Below the pieces are notes generated by a model. The model was not told the origin of the DNA. It saw only the letters and a list, made by a program, of their open reading frames with translations, and ran no database searches. Source: CAYTAP01 sp964435775 (GTDB lineage: Bacteria; Planctomycetota; Phycisphaerae; Tepidisphaerales; Tepidisphaeraceae). Taken from it: a stretch of 12,975 nucleotides of DNA. The DNA is taken from the NCBI GenBank assembly GCA_964435775.1, contig CAYTAP010000110.1, positions 1 through 12,975 on the forward strand. The letters are read 5' to 3'. The translations under genes and the position numbers were made by a program. How positions within the stretch are numbered: the stretch's first letter is position 1; every line of letters begins with the position of its first letter. Shown in pieces: positions 1 through 6,139 of this stretch.

Positions 1-856
1 CCGGCACGCGCAGGCCCAGCTCGCTGGCCGCGTGGATCACGGCGCGGGCCAGGCACTCGCCATGGCAGACGAAGGCGGTGGGGCGATCGGGGCGGACCAG
101 CACCGACCGGGCCCAGGCGTAAACCACCGCCATCGTCGCTTCGTTGAGCTCGGCGGCGAACTGCTGGATGAAAGGCGCGGCGTCCACGCCGGTCACCGCC
201 GCCTCGAAGGCCTCGGCCCCGAGGCGCTGCTGCGTATAGCGCCGCGGGCCGCCGCAATAGGCAAAGCGCCGGTGCCCGCCTTCGATCAGTTGCCGCATGG
301 CCAGGGTGATGCCCTCGTCGGCCGCCGACAGCACGCTGAATTCGGCCGGTTCCTCGATGCTCACCCAGGGATGGGTGACGCGGGCGTTCATCCAGCGGCG
401 CAGGGGTTCGCCGACATCGCCCAGCAGGATGGTGCCGTCCACCAGTCGCGAAATGACCTGGTGGGGGGGCGTGAAGTCCGTCCCGTCCTCGTCCATGGCG
501 TGATGATGGAACTCGATGACGTAGCGCGTGTCGCGGCGGTTGCATTGCTGGACGAAATAGCCCAGGACCAGCCGGGGCATCTCGTTGGCGAAGGCGTGGG
601 CCATATCGTCGGCCGCCACGATCAGGCCGATCTGGTTGGTCTTGGCCGCTCGCAACAACTGCGCCGCCGACTGCGGCTCGTAGCCCAACTCCTGGGCAAT
701 CGCCTTGATCTCCCTGCGCCGCGATTCCCCCACTCGTCCCCGCCCATGCAGGGCGGCCGACACCGTCGCTTGACAAACACCCGCCGCCCGGGCAACGTCA
801 ACAACCGTGACTTTTCTGCCCTTCTTCGTCGTCGGTGTTTGCGCGGTTTCCAACAT
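1..856 (-). CDS. LacI-family transcriptional regulator (C terminus cut by window edge)
   Basis: Sugar-responsive repressor of the LacI/GalR family. Translating the complement from the ATG at 856 gives an open frame of 285 codons that runs off the left edge. Residues 16-61 form the LacI helix-turn-helix: VTVVDVARAAGVCQATVSAA, then a hinge-side helix ending in ELGYEP. The rest matches a periplasmic-binding-protein-like effector domain, for example NQIGLIVAADD and a segment reading LVDGTILLGD. About 50-60 C-terminal residues should lie outside the window. The ATG has no Shine-Dalgarno sequence and sits only four bases from a palindromic operator and about eight from a -10 element, so translation may be leaderless. 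The position where most LacI proteins have Ser (GVSxATVS) is Cys28. The same operator recurs upstream of the UroD fragment at 5876, so the protein most likely controls itself and that operon. The effector sugar cannot be read from the sequence; the neighbouring glycosidase suggests a plant or algal sugar. Confidence 0.93.
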   Translation of the reverse strand, partial: MLETAQTPTTKKGRKVTVVDVARAAGVCQATVSAALHGRGRVGESRRREIKAIAQELGYEPQSAAQLLRAAKTNQIGLIVAADDMAHAFANEMPRLVLGYFVQQCNRRDTRYVIEFHHHAMDEDGTDFTPPHQVISRLVDGTILLGDVGEPLRRWMNARVTHPWVSIEEPAEFSVLSAADEGITLAMRQLIEGGHRRFAYCGGPRRYTQQRLGAEAFEAAVTGVDAAPFIQQFAAELNEATMAVVYAWARSVLVRPDRPTAFVCHGECLARAVIHAASELGLRVP

Positions 857-860
857 GGTG

Positions 861-881
861 ATACATTATGCCATAACGTAT
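861..881. promoter_or_regulatory. LacI-type operator, copy 1 (autoregulatory)
   Basis: Near-perfect 21-bp palindrome: half-sites ATACATTATG and CATAACGTAT around a central C, with one mismatched pair. LacI-family operators are typically palindromes of about this size. It covers the -10 element and adjoining spacer of the lacI promoter and ends four bases before the ATG, so bound repressor would block RNA polymerase. The 26 bp at 860-885 are identical to 5954-5979. Confidence 0.85.
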
Positions 882-893
882 CGTCGCCGTCAA
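865..893 (-). promoter_or_regulatory. sigma70-type promoter of lacI
   Basis: Read on the minus strand, -35 TTGACG (893-888) and -10 CATAAT (870-865) are separated by exactly 17 bp. Immediately upstream of the -35 is a 14-bp AT-only palindrome (893-906) that could act as an UP element. The predicted start site falls at about 856-859, on or within a few bases of the lacI ATG, which predicts a leaderless or nearly leaderless transcript. The same -35/spacer/-10 arrangement occurs at 5959-5987. Confidence 0.75.
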
Positions 894-1154
894 TAATAAT
901 TATTATGGCGATCGGATTAAGGCCGTCGGGGCGGGTCTTCCGAAGAGCGGTAACGCCTTGGCCGGACTGACGTTCCGTCACCGCCGGTTCCCGGCGATTC
1001 CGGAATAAAATTTTGCGGCAAAATCGCACTCATAGAGGCGGCTTTCAGCCGCCGGGTGAGGCGTGTCGAGCGATGAAGATGTTGAAATACGAAAAGGGCG
1101 AAAAGCCCGAAGAAGGCTCCGGGTATGGCGTTCTTTCGCGCTCTTGCGGCCTTC
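894..1154. other. intergenic region with small hairpins, no gene
   Basis: No convincing coding sequence is seen on either strand between the lacI promoter and the end of the UroD C-terminal fragment; open frames here have no recognisable product. Three short hairpins are visible: ATTTTG/CAAAAT at 1010-1024, GGCGGCT/AGCCGCC at 1037-1053 and GGGC/GCCC at 1096-1108. On the minus strand the first is followed by TTTATT and the third by TTTTCGT, so either could end transcription of the minus-strand operon. They are weak candidates with short or AT-rich stems. Confidence 0.5.
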
Positions 1155-1178
1155 GCGGTTGACTTTCCTCTCAACCGC
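1155..1178 (-). terminator. hairpin over the stop codon of the UroD C-terminal fragment
   Basis: Perfect 8-bp inverted repeat GCGGTTGA / TCAACCGC with an 8-base loop; its right arm includes the stop codon at 1171-1173. There is no T-run directly after it on the minus strand, so it may be an RNA-stabilising 3' hairpin or part of a composite terminator with the hairpins at 1010-1108, not a classic intrinsic terminator. Confidence 0.4.
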
Positions 1179-1817
1179 CCGCGGCGCTGGTCGCCAGCGC
1201 CGCGTCGGAAGGCGTCTGCCCGCGCAGGGTTTCGATCGTCGCCACCCGGCTTTCGATGGGCACGTCGCGGGGGACATCGTGCGTCGGCGCGGCGATGTAG
1301 CCGCCACTCTCCCCGATGATCCGCAGCAGCGATTGAATCGTGGCGCGCACCTCGGCGGGGCTCTTGAAGGGGAGCAGACGCTGGGTGCTGATACCGCCCC
1401 AGAAGGTCAGGTCCTTGCCGAATTCCCGCTTGGCCCAGGATACGTCCATGATCTCGGGCTGGAAGGTGTGGAAGATGTCCAGGCCGATGTCGATCCGATC
1501 GGGAAAAGCTCGCGGATGTCGCCGCAGGAATGCTGCGAGACGCATGGGCCGCTGCTTTTCACCAGCTCGTGCATTCGTTTGAGCCGTGGGCGGATGAAGC
1601 GGCGCCACCAGCCCAGGCCCGTGATGGTGCCCTGCCGCTGGCCCCAGTCATCGCCGAAATGCACGGCGTCGATGTCGAACTCCATGGCGACGCGGATGAC
1701 CCCGAGGTTGTATTCGCAGATGCGGTCGAGCAACTCATCGACGAAGGCCGGATGCTCGATCATGTCCTCCAGGAGGTTTTCCATGGCGTTCCGTCTTCCG
1801 TTTCCAACCTTCGCCAT
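1171..1817 (-). pseudogene. UroD/MtaA-superfamily protein, C-terminal part, frameshifted
   Basis: C-terminal about two thirds of a uroporphyrinogen-decarboxylase-family protein of the non-haem type (related to corrinoid methyltransferases such as MtaA), common beside sugar genes. Homology starts at MENLLEDMIEHPAFVDELL (ATG at 1784); the 11 residues before it do not look like family sequence. Recognisable blocks are FDIDAVHFGDDWGQ, QHSCGDIRELFP and, in another frame, IDIGLDIFHTFQP, FWGGISTQRLLPF and GGYIAAPTHDVP. The frame changes at about 1497-1503: the bases read CCCGATCGG where CCCGGATCGG would keep one frame, so one G is missing. The N-terminal region is absent here, but a matching N-terminal piece lies at 5619-5876 in the same orientation. 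The ATG at 1817 is three bases past the glycosidase stop and has no Shine-Dalgarno site, so expression would need translational coupling. Most likely a broken gene; a sequencing error could explain the frameshift but not the missing N terminus. Confidence 0.85.
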
Positions 1818-1820
1818 GAG

Positions 1821-4800
1821 TTACGCTGATCGCACTACCTCGATCTCCGGCCCGCCCAATACTCCCATCCTTTTCAAGCGATATTCATACGACCAATTCT
1901 CTCCCTCGGTCCGCCACGCAGGGGGGTCCACGCATTTCAAGTCCTTCCTCACGTTATGAACACACCCAAACATATTGATTCGGTTGCCGTAGGCCGTGAT
2001 GTCCAAACGATGTTTTCCGCGCGACACGACGCCCAACTCGCGGCGAAAGGGTGAAAAGGCGATCGGCCCCATTGGCCGGTCGTCCAGTGACACGCTCAGC
2101 AGCGGCGCTTTGAATCCACTGACACGAACGGCCGACGCCTGATTTGACCCGTTGATCATGCAATGGTATGTGACGTTTCCCCCATAGAACGGCAGCCCCT
2201 GGCGACACCAGTCGCCGAACGCCAGCCGTCGCACCGGCGCCACGATTTCCGCCCGTCGTCCGGAGACCTCAACCCCGAAATCCCCCATCAGATAGCACCA
2301 TTCCAATCCCCTCCGTGACAGGAACGGTCGAGTCAGAGTCAGTTGGTGTCCGCCCGTCTTCAGCATCGGCAGTCGAACCATTCGAATCGCCTCATCCACG
2401 AACCAACCCTCATCCCGCGCGTCCACGCGGCGTCCATTAAGATGAATCTCCAGTTGATCAATATCCTCCACCACCAACCGCACATCCGCGATGGCGACCT
2501 TGCAGGAGATGTCGAACTTCAATTGCAGTGTTCCCAGGGTGACGGGTGGTCGATCTTCGGTCCACGGCTGGGCGGCCTTGGCCGTGCGCGGCGGAACACC
2601 CAGCCGGCCGCGCACCAGGTTGTCAATGCGCAAAACCTCCTCGGTCGGCTCCCACTGTTCCTCATTCAACCGCCACTGCGCCTGATCCAGCAGCAGCACG
2701 TTCGGCTCGGACAGGGTGATTGGAACCGGCGAAGCAATCGATGACCGCCGTATCCAGGAGACCTTGGATGGGACGTTAACGTGTTCCCGCAGCCGATCCA
2801 GCACAAACAGGGCGCTGCCGTGCGCCGGCAAATCCACCCTCACCGCGGTCCATTGTTCCTGACGCTGCGAAGGCAACGTCCGGCGATCACCGTTGAGCGT
2901 GTCCCACAGCTCAACGCTCCAGTCTCCCTTGAATCGAATCATTACGTCCGAGCAGTCCCTGTCCCGGTCCGTGTTGCAGACAAAGGCGTAACGCCGCGCG
3001 TCTTCTTCGCGCAATTGATACAGCAACGAACCCTCTTGATTCCCACCGGCGGCTTCAATTTCCTTATGCACCGCCAACTGTTGAATAATCGCATCTCGAT
3101 CAAACGCCGTTCGCACGCAATGGGCCCCCAACTCCGCCGCGCGCGTTGAAGGTTCGGCATCCACCAGTTGAGGAATCTCCCCGGCGAAGATCACCGTTCC
3201 CCCACATGCGGCGAACGCCTCCAGCCGCACAAGCGTGGTGAGACGAATCGTTCTCAGGGAAGGGACGATCACCACGTCATATCGCATCTCCCCCACATGA
3301 AACGACTTCCCATCCTGCTGCGGGCACAAAGAAGGCAAAAGCGACTCACTGATGAAATCGAAGTCGATCAATCCAAACAGCAGCCACTCCGTCAGACGAT
3401 CAAAGCGATCTTCACGATCCGATCTCTCCGTCTGCGTCTGCGGTGTCGGCCCGTAGCAAAGCCAGAAGGACTCGATCGGATGAATGACTCCCACCCGCAC
3501 CACCGGTCGGCCCCTTGTCAACACCGTATTCAAACGGGCAAAATGATCCTCAACCAGCGGATATTCCTTGTACCAGGGGGACTGATAAAAAATCGATGCC
3601 GGGTAGTCTCGCTTCGCCTCCCCCGCCATCGACACCCACGACAGATGCGGCACGCGCAGCGTGACGCCCAGCGCCGCCTGCCAATCTCCCTGCCTCTTGT
3701 GGTCGGCGAAATCAAAATCCCAGTTGGTCACGCCGTACAGCTCGCTCATCACGCCCGCTCGGCCATACTGCCGAGCCGCGCTTTGCGCCTGCTTGGCGGT
3801 GTTGTATTCCCGCCAGTCGCACAACATGTCAATGCCAGGAATGTGGAATGAGCGGTACGACCGCATCGCCTCGCCCACCGCCCGCATCTGGCGTTGGAGG
3901 GTCGATTCCTCCATCAGATGTCCCGTCAAGGCGATCCCATGCCGCCCGCACCAGTCTCCCACGGTGTCCGCGAAAGCCGATGCGAATCGTTCGGAAAGAT
4001 GGTCGTAATACCGATACCGCGTCGTCGCGGGCCGGCCGTGTGAAAGTTCCCAGAACAACTCCGGCAGCACATCCTCCAAATGCTGCCCATACGCCTCGGA
4101 GTAGGACTCGAAAAAATCATCCGTGAAGGGGATGCACAGATCATGCTCCGCCTCCGGCGCGTCCAGGCAGTGCGGGCGAGCAAATTGCGGCTCATCCGTA
4201 AAAATCGAGGGAATGGTCCCGCCGAAGAAATCACCCACGACCTGGGCGTAGCGTTCATGAGTGACTTCCACAAATCGCTGAACGGCGTGCGGATTGAGTG
4301 TGTCGAGGTAGGTTTGATTGTTGAACCAGGGCGAGGCGTCGGCCGTCTCAATATAAAGATACCACAGCACGCCCCCCAAGGAGGGCGACTCACCTGCCTC
4401 CAGCCGCTTGTAGTCGTGCAGCAGCCCCTCTTTCAGCACCACCTCATACCGCCATAACAGCCGGCTTTCCCGATGGCGGTCTGCCACTGAGCCTTTATGA
4501 GTTTCGACACCGTAGGGAGCGCGCGTCACGGGAGTATCGGCGCCGTAGGGAGCGCGCGTCAAAAGCAGGTGTTTCTCTCGAAACGCCGGGTCCTTCGTCA
4601 CCAGCCCTCCCGCCGCTCCCGACGGCCAGCGGTCTTCATCGTAAAGGCGGCAGAACATGCCCAGTTCGGCCGCCTTGACCGCGCAGGCGCGGACGATCTC
4701 CATGAATTGCGGGCCGAGATATTGCGTGGCCAGTCCTATGCGGGGATGGATATGAAAGCCGCCGAAACCCATCTCTCGGAAGTAGTCAATCTGTCGCAGC

Positions 4801-4946
4801 AACTGCTTCTGGTCGAGGCGGTTGTTCCAACTCCAGAGCGGCGCGCCGCGGTATTGGGCCGTCGGATGGGCGAAAACCTCTTCCAATGTCTGGGCCAGTC
4901 GGGGAGGCGGAGAGATTTTCGTGTGATCACGGAGCATCGGGGTCAT
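1821..4946 (-). CDS. GH106-like glycoside hydrolase (putative alpha-L-rhamnosidase)
   Basis: Large multidomain glycosidase of 1041 residues, resembling GH106 and related unclassified glycosyl hydrolases that release terminal sugars such as L-rhamnose from glycans. The N-terminal TIM-barrel region reads APLWSWNNRLDQKQLLRQID with GFGGFHIHPRIGL, then YDEDRWPSG (residues about 102-110), FTDEP (about 249-253), SELYG (about 401-405) and QSPWYKEYPLVEDHFARL. The C-terminal half fits beta-sandwich or carbohydrate-binding domains. Carboxylates in FTDEP and SELYG are candidate catalytic residues, by inference only. No signal peptide or membrane segment is evident, so it probably acts in the cytoplasm on imported oligosaccharides. 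I chose ATG 4946 because AAGGA lies five bases upstream; an in-frame TTG at 5015 adds 23 residues unlike the family and lacks a good ribosome site. A tandem 11-residue repeat sits at about residues 130-151. It lies between the two UroD fragments and may have its own promoter (5059-5088). Confidence 0.85.
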   Translation of the reverse strand: MTPMLRDHTKISPPPRLAQTLEEVFAHPTAQYRGAPLWSWNNRLDQKQLLRQIDYFREMGFGGFHIHPRIGLATQYLGPQFMEIVRACAVKAAELGMFCRLYDEDRWPSGAAGGLVTKDPAFREKHLLLTRAPYGADTPVTRAPYGVETHKGSVADRHRESRLLWRYEVVLKEGLLHDYKRLEAGESPSLGGVLWYLYIETADASPWFNNQTYLDTLNPHAVQRFVEVTHERYAQVVGDFFGGTIPSIFTDEPQFARPHCLDAPEAEHDLCIPFTDDFFESYSEAYGQHLEDVLPELFWELSHGRPATTRYRYYDHLSERFASAFADTVGDWCGRHGIALTGHLMEESTLQRQMRAVGEAMRSYRSFHIPGIDMLCDWREYNTAKQAQSAARQYGRAGVMSELYGVTNWDFDFADHKRQGDWQAALGVTLRVPHLSWVSMAGEAKRDYPASIFYQSPWYKEYPLVEDHFARLNTVLTRGRPVVRVGVIHPIESFWLCYGPTPQTQTERSDREDRFDRLTEWLLFGLIDFDFISESLLPSLCPQQDGKSFHVGEMRYDVVIVPSLRTIRLTTLVRLEAFAACGGTVIFAGEIPQLVDAEPSTRAAELGAHCVRTAFDRDAIIQQLAVHKEIEAAGGNQEGSLLYQLREEDARRYAFVCNTDRDRDCSDVMIRFKGDWSVELWDTLNGDRRTLPSQRQEQWTAVRVDLPAHGSALFVLDRLREHVNVPSKVSWIRRSSIASPVPITLSEPNVLLLDQAQWRLNEEQWEPTEEVLRIDNLVRGRLGVPPRTAKAAQPWTEDRPPVTLGTLQLKFDISCKVAIADVRLVVEDIDQLEIHLNGRRVDARDEGWFVDEAIRMVRLPMLKTGGHQLTLTRPFLSRRGLEWCYLMGDFGVEVSGRRAEIVAPVRRLAFGDWCRQGLPFYGGNVTYHCMINGSNQASAVRVSGFKAPLLSVSLDDRPMGPIAFSPFRRELGVVSRGKHRLDITAYGNRINMFGCVHNVRKDLKCVDPPAWRTEGENWSYEYRLKRMGVLGGPEIEVVRSA
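4510..4561. repeat. tandem 33-bp repeat inside the glycosidase gene
   Basis: The 19 bases at 4510-4528 recur exactly at 4543-4561, 33 bp apart, giving two consecutive 11-residue units in the protein (TRAPYGADTPV and TRAPYGVETHK, residues about 130-151). The period is a multiple of three, so the frame is kept. It follows the conserved YDEDRWPSGAAGG block and looks like an inserted, locally duplicated loop. Confidence 0.85.
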
Positions 4947-5532
4947 GCGGTTCCTTGTCGGGAGTTGGTCGCGCGGCGGGGGAAAACTGTGAGAATATCT
5001 CGAGCCGTTGTCCAAAATCGTCGATGGCTGGCGGAGGAATAAGCCAGGGCATCCGCATTTATAAGTTCAGCGCATGTTAGACCGGCAATCCATCCGGTGG
5101 CAGGAATGGAAAAGGGGCCGTGACCGGCTCTGTGGAAAACTGCCGATGCTTCCTGCTGAACCTGCGGCAGCTATCGCCATTTTTTCAGAATTCCCACGGA
5201 GCCGGTAATGACCCTTTCCCGTTCCGGTCATCCTCCGGCGTCCGTTCAAGCCCCTCAAACCAAACATCGAGACCATCCTTGTGCCGCCGCAGCATAACCG
5301 CTCACTTCGTGCGCGGCTCCGTAAACCACCAAGGGGTCGTGCCGCTACGAACAACTGCCCCCGCTCTGCCGCCGCGGGCCATGCAGGGTGATTGGTTAGT
5401 GGCGAAAAGATGGATATCGACCATGCGCCCATTTTTGCACACGAGGCCAACAGGGATTGTTTCCATGCCTGTGATCCCTCAGACCCAAACCGGAGACACC
5501 CGCCGCATGAACCATCCCCGTCCCGCCACCGT
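4947..5532. other. about 590 bp without a recognisable gene
   Basis: Holds the likely 5' leader of the glycosidase and about 450 bp with no identifiable gene. The only long frame (minus, continuing from the UroD N-terminal fragment down to 5067) translates to low-complexity, Arg/Ser/Gly-rich sequence with no family I recognise after the UroD part ends. I see no IS ends, tRNA or CRISPR. It may be decayed coding DNA carried in with the rearrangement that split the UroD gene. Confidence 0.6.
5059..5088 (-). promoter_or_regulatory. candidate promoter of the glycosidase gene
   Basis: On the minus strand TTGCCG (5088-5083) and TTATAA (5064-5059) are 18 bp apart, which would start a transcript near 5052 with a leader of about 105 bases to the ATG at 4946. 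Matches to consensus are moderate and no copy of the palindromic operator is present here, so if real this promoter would not be under the same LacI control. Confidence 0.3.
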
Positions 5533-5618
5533 TGGCCAACCAGTCGCCAACGCATTATTGGCTGGCCCTGGCCTATCCGGCCGCGGGGGACGACGCCGCC
5601 GGCCGCGCGCACCATGCC
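5533..5618. repeat. 86-bp duplicate of a piece of the DUF5107-TPR gene
   Basis: Matches 9057-9142 at 85 of 86 positions in the same orientation; the only difference is C at 5578 versus A at 9102 (Pro instead of Gln in the TPR reading frame). The similarity stops abruptly on both sides. The right edge abuts the point where UroD homology begins (5619), with GCC shared at the join. It encodes the NQSPTHYWLALAY segment of a TPR helix pair but has no start, stop or frame of its own here. Confidence 0.95.
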
Positions 5619-5876
5619 GATGTCCTTGTCGGCGGTGCGGTTCCAGACGACGCCGACGTGGTCCTGAAAGAAATCCGGGCGGATTTCCTTAAGGGTCGCG
5701 TCGTAAACGTCGTACATCACGTTGGCCAGGTGATTGTCGATATGGCGGTCGATCTCCGGGTCGTGATAGTACTCGACGGCCTTGCGTCGCGACTCGATGG
5801 TGAAATCCACCTGCTGCGGGACGATGTCGGTGGGCTGGTGCTTCAGTGCCGCGAGGACACGCTGGCGTTTGGTCAT
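5619..5876 (-). pseudogene. UroD/MtaA-superfamily protein, N-terminal part only
   Basis: Starts with MTKRQRVLAALKHQPTDIVP, the usual N terminus of non-haem UroD-family proteins, and continues through HLANVMYDVYDATLKEIRP and VGVVWNRTADKDIG (about 86 residues). There family similarity stops, precisely at the 86-bp TPR duplicate, and the frame continues as meaningless sequence to a stop at 5067 (269 residues in total). The ATG at 5876 has AGAGG six bases upstream, and a LacI-operated promoter lies about 83 bp further up, so the 5' end of the gene is intact while the rest is gone. The C-terminal part at 1171-1784 supplies the complementary region; roughly 60 residues of the centre, which in relatives lead up to the RGMENLL block, are missing from both. 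Expected to be non-functional unless the assembly is wrong here. Confidence 0.82.
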
Positions 5877-5948
5877 GGTTGGCCTCTGCTTGTGCTTGAT
5901 AAGATGCGCCACGATGAAGGCACAGTTCACCCTTGAACGTTTCCGCTT

Positions 5949-5981
5949 CTGACGATACATTATGCCATAACGTATCGTCAG
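5949..5981. promoter_or_regulatory. LacI-type operator, copy 2 (UroD/glycosidase side)
   Basis: A 33-bp inverted repeat centred on 5965 with a single mismatched pair. Its core (5955-5975) is identical to the operator before lacI and it has longer arms (CTGACG / CGTCAG). It covers the -10 and spacer of the minus-strand promoter and lies between two divergent genes (starts at 5876 and 6140), so the same repressor could also influence the DUF5107-TPR gene. Confidence 0.85.
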
Positions 5982-5987
5982 CGTCAA
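5959..5987 (-). promoter_or_regulatory. sigma70-type promoter of the UroD operon
   Basis: On the minus strand -35 TTGACG (5987-5982), a 17-bp spacer and -10 CATAAT (5964-5959), the same arrangement as the lacI promoter. The predicted start near 5952 gives a leader of about 75 bases before the ATG at 5876. Confidence 0.75.
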
Positions 5988-6092
5988 GAATCGCTTTGCC
6001 GCCGCCGCGCTGACCGTACGTCAAGTACTTTGTAACTGATTATTCGGATTGTGGTTGCAATAAGAACGCTCCCTGCGGCGTGGCTTGAGAAG

Positions 6093-6113
6093 CGGCGGGA
6101 ACAGCACCCGCCG
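6093..6113 (+). other. hairpin in the leader of the DUF5107-TPR gene
   Basis: Seven-base-pair GC-rich stem CGGCGGG / CCCGCCG with a 7-base loop, ending 13 bases before the AGGAG ribosome site of the gene at 6140. No T-run follows, so it is not an intrinsic terminator; it could affect mRNA stability or translation. I could not find a convincing plus-strand promoter between 5988 and 6092. Confidence 0.35.
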
Positions 6114-6139
6114 GGGGCTGAATTGTAGGAGATGGGTCA

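Noticed and set aside
893..906. 14-bp AT-only perfect palindrome as a separate operator
   Set aside because: It is low-complexity sequence, absent from the second promoter, and is better explained as AT-rich DNA upstream of the -35 element.
32..970. 312-codon plus-strand open frame at the left end
   Set aside because: Antisense of the LacI regulator; the minus strand gives a textbook LacI helix-turn-helix.
1063..1959. 298-codon plus-strand open frame
   Set aside because: Overlaps the UroD C-terminal fragment and the glycosidase end on the opposite strand, with no recognisable motifs of its own.
5067..5618. Continuation of the UroD N-terminal frame as a novel chimeric protein domain
   Set aside because: The translation past residue 86 is antisense of a TPR fragment and then unrecognisable sequence; there is no sign of coding selection.
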